Source: Valencia hispanica
Lineage: Eukaryota; Chordata; Actinopteri; Cyprinodontiformes; Valenciidae
Direction: 5' to 3'
Assembly (NCBI GenBank): GCA_963556495.2
Contig: OY747703.1
Location: 54,503,296-54,567,295, forward strand
Length of the DNA stretch: 64,000 nt
The position numbers were made by a program, and so were the translations under genes. Shown here piece by piece: positions 33,778 to 45,418 of this stretch (its first letter is position 1; every line of letters begins with the position of its first letter). The notes under the pieces are model-generated. The model saw only the letters and a list, made by a program, of their open reading frames with translations, made no database searches and was not told the DNA's origin.

Positions 33778-34733
33778 ATTTCAATTCAATTCAATTCAGT
33801 TTATTTATATAGCGCCAATTCACAACAGATGTCATCTCAAGGCACTTAACAAGAAGTCATTTCAATACAATTATACAAACATTCCAATCAGTTAAAAAGT
33901 TTCCTATTTAAGGAATCCCAGCAGATTGCGTCAGTCATTGGCGTGAGGTTGGGCAGATTTCCAACCACAGCAATCCTTCAGCAATCCCTCATACTGAGCA
34001 AGCATGTAGCGACAGTGGAGAGGAAAAACTCCCCTTTAACAGGAAGAAACCTCCAACAGAACCAGGCTCAGTAGGAGCGGCCATCTGCCACGACCGTCTG
34101 GGGGTTTGAGAAGACAGAGCAGAACACAGAAGGAACAGAAGATCCGATATAAGAGAACTTTCTATGTTACAGAAAGTAAAAAGTTGATAACAGGACACAG
34201 TGGATGTTCAGTTACTGAGAGGATCATCCCAGTCGATGACCCCCGTCCAACAGGGCATTGCAGCCAAGCAGGATACCAGACCAGGTATATCTTCGATGAG
34301 GAGAAAAACACTGAGAGAAAACAAAGTTAACAGTCGAAATAACAGAATGTACTGTAATACAACTGGAGAGTCGTAGGAGAAAAGGAAGTAGCAGAGTGAA
34401 GAAAATTGGTAAGTCTGTCCTCCAGCAGTCTAAGCCTATAGCAGCATAACTACAGAGATAGCTCAGGATGACCTAAGCCACTCTAACTATAAGCTTTATC
34501 AAAAAGGAAAGTTTTAAGCCTGGCCTTAAAAGTAAACAGAGTGTCTGCCTCACGGACTAAAGCTGGGAGCTGGTTCCACAGGAGAGGAGCCTGATAACTA
34601 AAAGATCTGCCTCCCATTCTACTTTTAGAGATCCTAGGAACTACAAGTAAACCTGCAGTCTGAGAGCGAAGTGCTCTTTTAGGAACATATGGAACAATTA
34701 GATCTCTGATGTATGATGGAGCTTGATTATTAA
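33778..34733 (-). mobile_element. L2-like LINE 3' end inserted into a Tc1 copy
   Basis: The tail is the ATTCAATTC repeat and GTTTATTTATATAGCGCCAA at the left. On the - strand, 34494-34692 encodes the RT C-terminus, starting PYVPKRALRSQTAGLLVVPR, with the SFSYQAPLLWNQLP motif and ending KARLKTFLFDK. The 3' UTR is about 700 bp (GAGGAAAAACTCCCCTTTAA, AACCTCCAACAGAACCAGGC). It is 5'-truncated soon after this last coding block. The coding segment is open but far too short to act. Confidence 0.8.
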
Positions 34734-34995
34734 TCCAATCTGATTGAGTTTAAGCTCCTTTGCAAGAGGAATGGGCAGAGATTTCAGTTTTTGGATGTGC
34801 AAAGCTGGATTCATTGGGGGCATCATTTAAATGCATGAAACACTTTATATTTTTTACTTATGAAAAATATAAAAACAATGTATCACAATCAATTATGTGC
34901 TACTTTTTGTTGGGCTGCCACATGAAGTCCCAATGCAATATGGTAGAGTTTGTGATTGTAATGTGACAAAATGAGTAAAAGGAGTATGACTATGC
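34734..34995 (+). mobile_element. Tc1-like 3' part, right of the L2 insertion
   Basis: CAATCTGATTGAGTTTAAGC, GCAAGAGGAATGGGCAGAGA, TTTCAGTTTTTGGATGTGC and then the 3' end (GTGCTACTTTTTGTTGGGCT, GAGTTTGTGATTGTAATGTG) complete the element begun at 33.69 kb. Confidence 0.7.
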
Positions 34996-35162
34996 AAAGC
35001 ACATTGATTACTAGTAGTGGCAATCTGCTGACAATCAGATGCAGTTTTGTGGTGTCCTTTTACACCTCAAAAAACTTTAGCAAGTTCTCAAATTAATTTC
35101 TGGATCTAAGTGACTTGTTTTTATGAATTTCCACATTGAACAAAGAAACTGTCAGCACGGTG

Positions 35163-35360
35163 CTATTTTTGCATAGTGGCAGAGCAGAAGGTGAATATTT
35201 CTGCTTGAACCTTTGAGTCATCTTTCAGACAAATTGAAGATGTGTTGCCTTCTTGAAGCAGAGGCATTTCTGTGACAGCAAAGTACTCACAGTGGTCTTG
35301 AGTGATAAACTGGATTGCCTTGGCTGCATGGATGGAGGTAAAGGTCAGCAGGGTTACCAT
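35163..35360 (-). CDS. Unrecognised ORF with signal-peptide-like start
   Basis: I do not recognise the product. The - strand frame starts in a CCCATGG context. Its first 14 residues, MVTLLTFTSIHAAK, look like a short secretion signal. A soluble stretch with three Cys (DHC, SIC, TFC) follows and then a TAG after MQK. A donor-like CACT|GTGAGT lies inside it at the DHC codons, so any real exon might end there. No domain match comes to mind and there are no partner exons. It may be a chance frame. Confidence 0.15.
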   Translation of the reverse strand: MVTLLTFTSIHAAKAIQFITQDHCEYFAVTEMPLLQEGNTSSICLKDDSKVQAEIFTFCSATMQK

Positions 35361-36030
35361 GGGGACCAGGAGAAAAATCCTATATACGGATCCGAGAGGG
35401 CCCTCATGGTGATGGTGTGTTGGATATTCTTAAACGGATGCTATGGCACAGATGTGCATTGGTTTATTGATGTTTGTAAATTCTCAATTTTCTCCTTGTG
35501 TTTGTTCAACTGACACAAAATAACACAAATGCAAACAGTAGAACAAAATAAGCCTAAAGTTTTATTGCTGTAGATAATTTTTTTTTCCCGCAATCACTAT
35601 TTATTCCTTCATCTTCCAGTTATGAAAAGCTGTCAGCCTCTGTTCATCCTGACTATTTCCTTTTCACTTCACACTCTAGTCCTATCTGAAAATGTGTTCC
35701 TTCGGCCATCTCCTCTCATTATGTGCCTTTTTTCTAATTTGTTGTGCCATGTTTTCCATTTCCTGTAGGTAATCCCTAGTCACCAGGCTTAATTGTGTCT
35801 TGCAAGACTTTATGAAATGCAGTCAGGAAAGAAATTACAACCTCGCTCCCCCATGTGTGTTTGCACATTTCTGTGTGGTCATAGACGGAAGTAGCGCAGA
35901 TTTTGGTAACAAAACCAAGATTGGTCCTTATGGTTCTGCAACCACTGGCAAAAAAGAAATAAATTTTCAACCATTAGCTTTATTTTAATGCAAAAATCAC
36001 AAATGTGACACAAAACTATTTTATGTTACA
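35361..36030. other. Unrecognised stretch
   Basis: No supported exon or repeat family was recognised. Confidence 0.35.
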
Positions 36031-36044
36031 GCTGAAAATTTTAC

Positions 36045-36488
36045 TTATGTATGCATTCGCAGGGGTTAGGGACCACAACCACTTGCGAGTAGCTAAAATC
36101 CGTGAATACTTGACATCCCCTCCTTAAATGCTTATAAGTGCCTATTTTTATAGTTTAAACACCAAATTTACCTTAATATGCATTTAGGATTTACAGTGGA
36201 AAGTGTCCTAGCATTACCGCAGAACCTAACTTCTACACGTTTCTTATCACCAGTCTTGGGGGTGCAGCCAATTAACGCCAAGAAAATGATTGGAGCTGCT
36301 GCATTAGCTGCTTTCCAAATGCCAGCCAAAAGCATGTCAAGTAGCATTGTATCTGGGTATTTCAGCTTCCCAAGCTGCATTTTCTTTTGAATATTATTTT
36401 TAAAAATCCCCAAATAGGCACATTTTCCACGAATAATTTGAAGTTACGTTCCACAGAAAAATTTGTGAATACTGAACCATGAATTGGC
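36045..36488 (-). mobile_element. Three-copy MITE family, copy B
   Basis: This is the reverse-orientation copy. On the - strand it reads TTCAGTATTCACAAATTTTT, GGAAAATGTGCCTATTTGGG, AAAGCAGCTAATGCAGCAGC, AATTGGCTGCACCCCCAAGA, TTAGGTTCTGCGGTAATGCT and CAAGTGGTTGTGGTCCCTAA. It is the longest copy (about 440 bp). The open frames on both strands follow the element, not a gene. Confidence 0.75.
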
Positions 36489-36494
36489 GAGAGC

Positions 36495-36803
36495 AATGGT
36501 AAATGGCCTGTACTTGTATAGTGCTTTATCTCGTCCTGAGGACCCCAACGCGCTTCACACTACATTCAGTCATTCATCCATTCACGCACACATGTTGATG
36601 GTAAGCTACAGTGTAGCCACAGCTGCCCTGGGGCCACACTGACAGAAGCGAGGCTGCTGTACACTGGCGCCAACGGGCCACCACCAGTAGGCAAGGCAGG
36701 TGAAGTGTCTTAAATGCACCATGACCGAAACGGACAGAGCGGGGGCTTGAACTGGCAACCCACCGGTTACAGGACGAGCTCCTACCTCCTGAGCCACGGT
36801 CAC
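36495..36803 (-). mobile_element. tRNA-derived SINE, near full length
   Basis: On the - strand the A-box-like GTGACCGTGGCTCAGGAGGT starts at the right. The B-box-like GCCAGTTCAAGCCCC follows. The body has GTGGTGGCCCGTTGGCGCCA and AAGCGCGTTGGGGTCCTCAG. The tail AGTACAGGCCATTTACCATT ends at the left. At about 310 bp it is the best copy of this family in the window (others at 4.1, 14.5, 26.6 and 40.5 kb). Confidence 0.85.
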
Positions 36804-36809
36804 CTCCAA

Positions 36810-38885
36810 AATGAATACAGCCTCCCCGTCTGCGGTCTTAGGCCAAGGTGGGTGGGACCATGAATATTAATATTCTCTGTGATGCAGAAAGGATTGGCTT
36901 TTTCTGGCTCACTCGTTTTCACCGTCTATTTCTTTTCTGCGGCTAATGCAGATAATGGGGGTTGGGGAAAATGTTCACGTGCCGGATGCATGTGCAGCAT
37001 GCATATGCAACTCAGAGGGACGAATCGTATTTCAAAAAGAAACAAGTATTACACGGTTTCTCAGTGAACGAGACCTTTAGGTAAGACTTGAACCAGTCAA
37101 GTACTGTGATTTTTTTAATTAGGTGCAGAGGTGACATGTCTAGAAAATCTTTGTTCAAATAGTTTTTTATACCTGTCGTTCATCCTCTGACTGTTTTTAA
37201 ATTCCTCCCAATAATAAACTTTGAGTCCGCTTCCCTCAATAAAGGCATCCACACGGAAGAGTGTGTTTATCCAATGCAGCATTCCCAACTGTGTTTTATG
37301 TTTGATAATTTTCAAAGATTCGGGTAAAGAAAGTGTCTGTGTGACAGACTTCTAGTAGTAATGTGTCAAAAGATCCACTTTAAGACTGAATAATTATTGG
37401 CTTTTTTGTGGTCGTATGCATGAGATCCATTCCTTGATAGTGAAAATGTATTTTTCTGAATTAAATTTGCCTTTACCGGAGTTCTAAAGCTTAACACATG
37501 GATCTCAGAAAAGGGTACTGGACTGCAAGTTTTGAAAGGAAGTCTGGGAGCTATCAGTCAAGACAATAAAAAAAATTATGAAAAAGTCGAAAAACTCTTT
37601 TGTTCAAGTACAAGTAGAAAGACAAACAAGCAAAAAAACTGCTGATGTTTGTTGAGCATCCAATTTGCCATTCTGTTGCCAGAGTTGAAGTAAATGTGTT
37701 AGACTGACAGTGAAAACACACACAGACCCACTGAGCAAATGGCCCAGATTTGGTGTTCCGTTTGCTTGTTGCTTCATCCAGAGAGAAAACATTTGGATGA
37801 TGAGGAGCTTCACATGCGTCTATACTGTATGATTCACTCTGGGCTGTTTGACCTGTGGAAGAGTTGATGACTCACACTACAAATTAGTTCTGCTGGGCAA
37901 GCAGCGCAGGAGCTGCAGCACTGACATGGGTAGGAATGCAATTTTTTTCTGCACAAACAGATGCTTCATTTAAATATAATGTCATAATCCCCACTCAGCC
38001 AAGTGTTGCAGAAAGTCAGTTAATTTGAGCTGCTTCGCTTAGCACTGAGAATTTGGGACTGCTTTATCTCCATAAAGCAAGGATAGATTCCCTTCAGTGC
38101 ATCTCCAAACCAATATGACTCTGGCCAACTTCTTTTCATAAGCTTTGGATTTGCATTGCTTGCAAGCATGTGTGGAGAGAAATTGGTATTTGAGTAGCAC
38201 CAGTGAGAATATGTGATTTTCCTTTTCTTCTTTTGTCCCTTCAGCGAAGTTTGCTGTGCTGCAGGGCTGTCTGGCTCAAGGCTTATTCCTTATTCCCCTG
38301 AATTTTCAGCATTTCAGCTGCTCCCTCAGGTCTCACGCTCACTTTCATGCAAGACTGGTTAGGATGTTTGTCACGGATTGTTTTTGTTTGCAGAGCGACA
38401 CGACCAGTTTGATTTGGGTCACTTTTCTGAGCCGTTCCTGACAGCGTCGTGATGAATGAGTGGGACCGTGGGATGACGATCCATCTCTATGGTAGACATC
38501 AGAGGCCATTCAGATGATAATGAGGAGATTTTACCTTTACTGTACGTCTCAAACAGCGTTGACTTGAACATTAAAGGAAAGGGCCAACCAAAGATATTTT
38601 TCTTTCTACTTACATTGATTAGAGAGCAGATATGTGATATAAATGGAGTTGGAGATGTTCTGGCTGCTTAGCTCTAACTTGAACCACAGTATGGCTCAAG
38701 TTAGATGATTTTGTAAACCACCTACAAATTTCTTCTCAAGTAGAAATGCTTCTGATATTCAAGTTTGCAGAAGAATATGGTGGAAGATTTGAATCAAAAC
38801 TGGAATCTGAAAGTTTTTTTTTTGTTGTTTGGCAAATCTGCCTTCTGATTTAAGTTTCTGTTGAGATTATAAGATGTGAACTGTG
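36810..38885. other. Unrecognised stretch
   Basis: Two acceptor-like sites (TCTTTTGTCCCTTCAG near 38245 and TTTTTGTTTGCAG near 38393) are followed by frames with no recognisable protein. No repeat family was recognised. Confidence 0.35.
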
Positions 38886-38889
38886 ATAT

Positions 38890-39260
38890 AAAGGTAAGAT
38901 AATTTAGAAGGGTATGGTGTAACAAAAATTACTGCACATTAGCCCCAAACACGCCACTCTCAAGGTGGAACATGTGGTGGTAGGATAATGTAAACCCTAA
39001 AAATTTAGACAGAAACACATAAGAATGGTTTAGATCAAAGCTTTTTCATCTGGCCCTGAGAATCTCCAAACCTGTAACCTATTAAGAATATGTGACAAGA
39101 CTTGAAAAACAATGTTCACATATGCTTTCTTTCAAATCTGACTAAGCTGTAGCTATTTTGTAAAGAATGGGTAAAAAAGTCTGTGGGCTGCCACTACAGG
39201 CAGAAAAATATGACAGATTTATTCCCATGTTTAGTTATACTGATGTCAGAAAGCCAATTT
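38890..39260 (+). mobile_element. Tc1-like transposase remnant
   Basis: Landmarks in order are GTGGAACATGTGGTGGTAGG (HGGGS region), AAGAATGGTTTAGATCAAAG, GTGACAAGACTTGAAAAACA, TTCAAATCTGACTAAGCTGT and AGCTATTTTGTAAAGAATGG. The same family occurs at 12.9 kb and 33.7/34.7 kb. No usable frame remains. Confidence 0.65.
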
Positions 39261-39269
39261 AAAGTTTTT

Positions 39270-39915
39270 GTTTTCCACCCAGACTAGAATGGTGGTTTGC
39301 ACTTCGCCTCATAGCGAAATGTCCTTAACTCTACTCTTACCTTGGGCTTCTCTATATAGTGTCTTTCTCCCTCCTTTTCACTACAGGTACTTTAGCTTTC
39401 TTTCACATCCCACAAGATAACTTTGGTTTCAAACAGAGGTTATAGTTGAGTTTATCTGCATGGTTGTCTCTGAAATGGCCCTGTGATGAACAGATAACTT
39501 GGACCAGGTGTACTCTGCATCTTGTCCAGTTACTATTAACTTGGTCTCAAACTCCCCATGACCTGAATGTAATGAAATATGCATATATATAATGCATATC
39601 CGACTCTAGAGCCACCATTATCACATATTGATTTAACTTAAAATTCAAATTCTTTAACCTTCTTTCTGATTATTTAGCTCCTTGTCAATTAGCCCCTTTT
39701 GATGATTCATACCCCCATTTCATACTTATACAGTCGGCATCCATGTACTTATATATAAAGTATATTTCTTTCAGTAGCTAAGCATTTTGATAAAGTATTG
39801 AAGTAGATATAATAAAAATGTTCAAATCCCACATCTCATATTGCTTGCCAGGGGGCTGGTACTTTTCTCCAGTGATCATTAAGCGAGAGGTGAGGTAGAC
39901 CCTTGAGAGATGGCC
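39270..39915. other. Unrecognised AT-rich stretch
   Basis: No feature was recognised. Confidence 0.35.
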
Positions 39916-39921
39916 GGATTA

Positions 39922-40000
39922 TCAGTTCAATTCAGTTTCTTTATATAGCGCCATTTCACAACAGATGTCATCTCAAGGTACTTTACAAGAAAAGTCAGAG
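39922..40000 (-). mobile_element. L2-like LINE tail, very short copy
   Basis: TTCAATTCAGTTTCTTTATA, TAGCGCCATTTCACAACAGA and TGTCATCTCAAGGTACTTTA match the 3' tail of the LINE at 33.78 kb. About 80 bp remain, a strongly 5'-truncated insertion. Confidence 0.75.
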
Positions 40001-40004
40001 AATT

Positions 40005-40320
40005 ATCAAAGAGCAACACAAGCCCCTTTCAAACAGCCCATGAAAAATGGTAATTTTTCGGACTTCGTCTGTTTTGCTTTTGTGTCTGAGAGCAATCTTC
40101 CGGACTTTGTCCTGACAACCTTTACTGGTAATTTTACGGATGAAGACCTGGTAACAAGAGCGGACTTTTCGCGGTGTGGTGTTTGCATTCAGACTGTCAG
40201 GTAATGTTCCCCAAACGCTGGAGGTGTGTGGGGCGGTGGGGAAAAGGGGAGGGGGGCAGGGAACGCTGTGAGCGCACACATTGATGACGTATAAATGTCA
40301 CGTGATCGGCAGTGCATAAG
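40005..40320. repeat. Probable non-autonomous DNA element, unclassified
   Basis: The block TTCAAACAGCCCATGAAAAA, GTAATTTTACGGATGAAGAC and the GC-rich GGCGGTGGGGAAAAGGGGAG looks like a fish MITE-type repeat. I could not pair its termini. The frames in it have no domain. Confidence 0.3.
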
Positions 40321-40504
40321 AACACGGCTTCTTCAGCTTCTTCATCGATGTCTCTTAAGCGTTTCCATGTCTGCAAAATTGTACACATCACAAAGACGAG
40401 CACTGTGAGTAGATCTGCTGTTTCGTTGGCCATCTTTGCAATAATCCCTTCGTTTAGGGAAATGACGTCATACGTAATATCCACATACAACCCCAACAAG
40501 GGGC

Positions 40505-40590
40505 AGGAATTTGTCCTGTACCGGCAGGATGCCAGTTCAAACCCCCTCTCTGTTGTTGTGTCCTTAGGCAAGAAACTTCACCAGCCTTGG
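40505..40590 (+). mobile_element. tRNA-derived SINE 5' fragment
   Basis: GATGCCAGTTCAAACCCCCT is a B-box-like region, followed by TGTTGTGTCCTTAGGCAAGA and AACTTCACCAGCC. It resembles the 5' part of the SINE family at 36.5 kb. The 3' end is missing. Confidence 0.55.
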
Positions 40591-41185
40591 GGAAGAGGGC
40601 CAATTGTATGGCTATATAGTTTTAGTCAGAAGCAAGGTTTATTGAAGACTAAACTTGCCAGCATGTTTTTGACAATCTGGAGAGGGTTCACCGATAAGGC
40701 GTGGGGACCAGTTTAGGAGGGCGCTGCAGGATTCAGAGATGACCAGCAGGATCTGGGTAACTCAACATAATCTGGTCCTTAATAAGGTTACCCTCTTTCG
40801 GATTTCATGGCATGCACTTCAGTTGTTTCTCAGTATCACTGCTTCTCATTTCTCATTTGCTTTGCATCTGAATCTCCTTGTTTAAGGTAAAGCAGTGACG
40901 TAAAGCATGTTATGATGGTGAGATGGCGTTTTGATTTGCGAATATTGCTGCCACTTTGCCCATGATTAATCATCACATAATTAGTGCAGCAGAACTGCCT
41001 TAAACATGAATTCACCAACATCTCCAGAATCATGTGATTACTACAGGTTTATCGGCTGCACACTTGTGACTACAGAGTACTCATTGACATGTAGAAAACC
41101 AGGTTGGGGGGGTTTGGCGGGTGTACATGACACTACTCTTAAATACTATCCATGCTACTGTAAAGTCTGTGTGACACCGTCAACT
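40591..41185. other. Unrecognised stretch
   Basis: No feature was recognised. Confidence 0.35.
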
Positions 41186-41189
41186 GCAC

Positions 41190-41290
41190 CCGCCCTCGTT
41201 TTTGACAGCAGTGGCAGCCCGTGTGGTCTTCGGTGGCTGTAGCCCACCTGCCTTGTGAGATGTTCTCCATGACCTTGTTTAATAAAATTT
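41190..41290 (-). mobile_element. Possible Tc1/mariner-like fragment
   Basis: GTGTGGTCTTCGGTGGCTGT and AGCCCACCTGCCTTGTGAGA recall an antisense segment of a fish Tc1-like family, possibly the one whose end is at 30.9 kb. Weak. Confidence 0.35.
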
Positions 41291-42960
41291 TTACTGAGTT
41301 ACTGTTGCCCATCTTCCATCTTAAATTTGTCAACAAGACATCCACACAACTGTGGTTTAGTGGATATTTCTGGCTATAGTGTATCAACAGTTATCTAGAA
41401 TACAGCGTCTCCCATCTAAATGCCTGAATGAGCTGTAGCCATATGATCAGCTTTTTTTGTGTTTCTATGGTTCAATATAGTCGTTGAAGCTGCAGATATA
41501 ATAAACATCACATACAGTACATTACATATGCAGTCTTACTGAGGCTTATCAAGAGTTATCGCCATGCTGTCGTTGCCCTGAGGCTTGCAAAGCGCTTGTC
41601 GTGAATCTCTCTGGTTGTCATATATGAACTCGAGTTCCCTTGTGACCATTACTCACACAGAATGAAGCAGCTGACTGTAATTTCTGTTGTCTGCTGTCTG
41701 GTTTTGAACATTGGGGTTGATCACTTTGACAGTGGTGTTTTAAGTCACCTGAAAGAGGGAAATGTTTCAATTTGAGATTTTCCTGCATTTTTAGTTACAT
41801 GAGAGAAAAACTCCCAAACATTTTGCAAGATTACATTCTTTAATGTGTTCAGTTCACTTATGCGGTATAAAAAACGTTAACATAAAAAACAGCTTAGCTC
41901 AACTGCAGATATAGTAAGATGTATGGTTGCATTGGGGGCTGGAGAGCTCTCTCTGTATATTTTATGCTATGTTTAAAAACTGAAGAAATGAAGCTCCTTT
42001 TCCACCATATAGGCATTAAAAGTATTTCTGTACTGAGGTGTGCCTCATACTAAAAAGGGCATATCAATGCATATAAACATACTTATGCATTTTCTAGCAG
42101 TTTTAATTTCTCCATTTCAGTCATTTTTTGGCCTTTGCATTAATTCTTTTTCCCTTCCCAAACTCTACAACTCTAGTTCCCCTTTTGCACTTCTCGTTAT
42201 CTCCAAAACTTTATATGCTCAACAGCAGAAGCACTCTGTGACCCAGTTCTGCAGCTCAGAGTGAGATTTGATTTTGATATGAATTTGAATGCTTATGTTA
42301 AGCGTGCGTGCTTGTGTGTGCGTGCACGTGTGTGCGTGTGCATGCATGTGTGCATTAGAGATTTACCACAGCAAGTCTTCATTATCACAGACCAGAGCTT
42401 TGCTGCCTTGCTTCATGGCTTATTCATCCACTCCCACATTTCTTTGCTGCTCCACCAACAACAGTTTAGGTCCCTATTGTGATAATATCGTTTTTTACCA
42501 TCTCGAAGTTCTTAGGCTCACCCTGCTCCAATTCTCACACTTATCCACAGCCAGACCCCTCTGCCTCACACAGAATATCCCCTGTGACCGATTCTATCTA
42601 AGCTTGACCTAAAAGACTAAAGATCAACGATCTGATCCGGTTAAAATGGAGATAAAGACTGTAGTTGGAGCTTTGTGTGTGTGCGTGTGTCTGCGTGTGT
42701 ATGAGGGCATTATTTATCATGCTGTAGTGACATTAATATCAGCAATAATTCGATTCATCCACATTGAAGCTATTATTTCTCAGCTTCTGCTGAAAATGAA
42801 CAATCCAGAAAACAATGTATTAGTCATTTTCAAGCATATCCCCATTGTTCATAGATAAGGCGATCTAAATAAATCAGAACATCCTTATAAAGTTTATCAG
42901 TTCTCATATTGATGAATCCTTACAAAAGGAAATATGTAAAATATTTATTTCTGTTTATTC
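41291..42960. other. Unrecognised stretch with GT-rich tracts
   Basis: Interrupted (TG)n tracts are at about 42303-42354 and 42674-42702. Frames up to 107 codons run through the first tract and lack domains. Confidence 0.4.
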
Positions 42961-42989
42961 TGCTGATTGTGGCTTACAACTAAACTTCA

Positions 42990-43740
42990 AATTCAGTTTG
43001 GAAATGACATCAGATCAACAACAATTTTAATGCATACATTTGGGCCCACTGAAAATATGTTCATGGACTATACTATATATTCACTTAATATTTGGTCAAG
43101 GTTCCCTGTGCATGAATTTATGCATCAATGCAGCATTGAGGCGATCAGCCTGCGGCTCTGCTGAGTTGCTTAGGAGGCCAAGGTTGTTCTGGTGTATCAT
43201 TTTCCTCTTGATACCCCCCGTTGATTCTCTATGGGCTTTATGTCAGGCAGGCTTTCTGACCAGTCAAACAAAGCAATACCATGGTCATTAAGGCAGGTAC
43301 TGGGACTTATTGGCAGTGTGAGCAGGTGTCAAGTCCAGCTCAAAAATGAAATCAGCATTTCCATAAAACTTGTCAGTAAAGTGGGGCACGAAATGCTCTA
43401 ATGATATTCTGGTAGACAACTGCCTAAATCATCACTGACAGTGGAAACTTCACCCTGGACCTCAAGCTGTTTGGATTCTGTGCATCTCTTGTGTTTTTCC
43501 AAGTTTTAGGACCTTTATTGTCAAATGAAATGCAAATGTTACTTTTATGTGAAAAGGAGCCTTTGACTTTGACCTTAACACAGGAAATGAGGCAGTTATA
43601 GCTGATGTCCTGGAGACATTTGTGTGTGGTAGCAATTGAAGCACTAACTCAAGCCCTGGTCCACACCTTGCGAATCTCTCCCATACTCCTGAAAGTTGTT
43701 TTTTTTTCTTCAACGTCCTCTCAAGGTTTCAGTTTCTTAT
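42990..43740 (-). mobile_element. Tc1/mariner-like transposon remnant, antisense
   Basis: A long series of antisense landmarks is present: AAGGTTCCCTGTGCATGAAT, ATTGAGGCGATCAGCCTGCG, GATTCTCTATGGGCTTTATG, CAATACCATGGTCATTAAGG, GCAGTGTGAGCAGGTGTCAA, AAATGAAATCAGCATTTCCA, GAAACTTCACCCTGGACCTC, GATGTCCTGGAGACATTTGT and GAATCTCTCCCATACTCCTG. They follow the order of a well-known fish Tc1-like transposase read backwards. Deletions and shifts remove any long frame. Confidence 0.75.
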
Positions 43741-43799
43741 TCATTTTTTTTCAACCACACTTTTTCCTTTCACTCATCTGTCTATTTATATGTAGCACT

Positions 43800-44004
43800 A
43801 TGTGAAGAACCATAGTGAACCATCTGTTCAAGTCGGTATATTCACTATGAACTTATTGTTTGCACTTTAGTTGATCTTATCTTATTATTTTTGTTGTTGT
43901 TCTTGTTCTGTTCTTGTTTGATTGTTTTTACTATTTTTAAGTGTCCTTGGGTGTCTTTAAAGGCGCTTTTAAATAAAATGTATTATTATTATTATTATTA
44001 TTAA
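43800..44004 (+). mobile_element. LINE 3' end with (ATT)n tail
   Basis: A T-rich 3' UTR (CTTATTGTTTGCACTTTAGT) leads to TTTAAAGGCGCTTTTAAATA followed by AAATGTATTATTATTATT. The AGCGCTTTxAAATAAAAT-plus-trinucleotide end is typical of L2/CR1-type fish LINEs. No coding sequence is left. Confidence 0.6.
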
Positions 44005-45005
44005 AAGCCAGCTTCTTAGGTGGTGACCTTGTGACGTACCTTCCTGCTTGACAACTATCAAGCTTACAGCTTCCTCATGATTGTACAGACAGAAGCATAA
44101 CATTTTCGTTTAAATTGGTCTGACTCAGTACAAAAATGTTCTGAGAAAGAAAGCTTTAGGCTTTCATTTGCTGTAATTATAAGAATGAACAGAACTGAAC
44201 ATTTGAGACATCACTGTGAGTAATGAATTGGATTAATTAATTAATTAATTAATATGAACTTTACTTTTTCAACTGAAATACTGAAATAACTCTATTAGTT
44301 TAATTTATTCTTATCTCTAGTTGAGTATATTTTGGTTTATTAAAAATGAGTGTATTGCAAATAAGTGCTTACAAGAGCTGCATGATATTTTGAGATAATG
44401 TGCAGTAATAAAGTGAGCATTGGAATGACAATGTAAGTTGTAAAAAAAAAATGTTCCTCACTCATCTTTTCTCTGAGATCTTCTGTAATCTTGGTGTTTC
44501 CAACTCCCGCCACATGGTCACAAAGATCATGATCATCCAGATGATGATTACGTGTACTTGGGAAATGGCATCAATGAATCAGAGGGTTACAAGTTCCCAC
44601 TTCTCACCTTCTCTCCAACTCAGCTCTATGACTACCTCCTAAAGTGACTCAGAGACATGACGGCAGCAACTTAATTTAACCCTCTTTGCTTTCTTCATTC
44701 CTACACAGGAGTCCTTGTGACAGAAATAATTTATCTTGTGAAAGAGGCTTAAAAAAGGCAGTGAGACATCATCCGACTGTCCAAGTAAAATATTTAGGTT
44801 TCCATTCTGGAAAAGTCTGCTGTTAAACTTAGCATCCAATTTTCCTCCAGTGTCTGTTTTTTCATGTTACTTGACCACTTCAGAAATATCTAACAGAAAT
44901 TAATAGTGAAGTTTTGCATTTATTCAAAAAAAAAACTAGCAAAAATATTATTGTAGGAACCCAGATTCGTGGCATGCAGAGCAAAGATGCACAGCAATAA
45001 TGTGT
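44005..45005. other. Unrecognised stretch
   Basis: A short (ATTA)n tract is at 44235-44254. No other feature was recognised. Confidence 0.35.
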
Positions 45006-45009
45006 ATTG

Positions 45010-45418
45010 TGGATTTCTGTCCGTTCGCAGTTCAGTATTTTTTCGTGTGGAATGAAACTTTAAATTATTTGCGGAAAATGTGCCTATTCACAGATTATTA
45101 TTTTTTTAATTCGTAAGAAAATCCTGCTTTGGAAGTTGAGCTACTGAGTCAAATTGCTACCAGACATGCTATTGCCTGTTGTTTGTAAAGCAGCCAATCC
45201 AGGAGCATCATTCATTGCTGTTGATTGGCTGTGCCCCCAAGAGCAGACATAAGGAAGGCTGTTGATGTTAGCTTCTGTGGTAGTGCTAATATGGTTTCAT
45301 CTGTGTGTGTTAATGCATATTAATGTATATTTGGTATATGAACTATTAAAATAGGCAGTTATAAGTGTTTTTAGAGGGTTGAAACCCCCCATGAATACTG
45401 GGGGTCCACTTTATATAT
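45010..45418 (+). mobile_element. Three-copy MITE family, copy C
   Basis: GTTCGCAGTTCAGTATTTTT, GCGGAAAATGTGCCTATTCA, AAAGCAGCCAATCCAGGAGC, GATTGGCTGTGCCCCCAAGA, TTAGCTTCTGTGGTAGTGCT, ATGAACTATTAAAATAGGCA and GAATACTGGGGGTCCACTTT align with copies A and B. The 5' TTCAGTATT and the 3' AATACTGGGGG suggest short inverted ends. Confidence 0.75.

Noticed and set aside
36178..36413. Overlapping ORFs on both strands with moderately good composition
   Set aside because: They follow copy B of the three-copy MITE family and are not kept open in copies A and C.
38240..38450. Two acceptor-like sites with short frames
   Set aside because: Neither frame gives a peptide resembling INPP4 or another family, and no good donor pairs with them.
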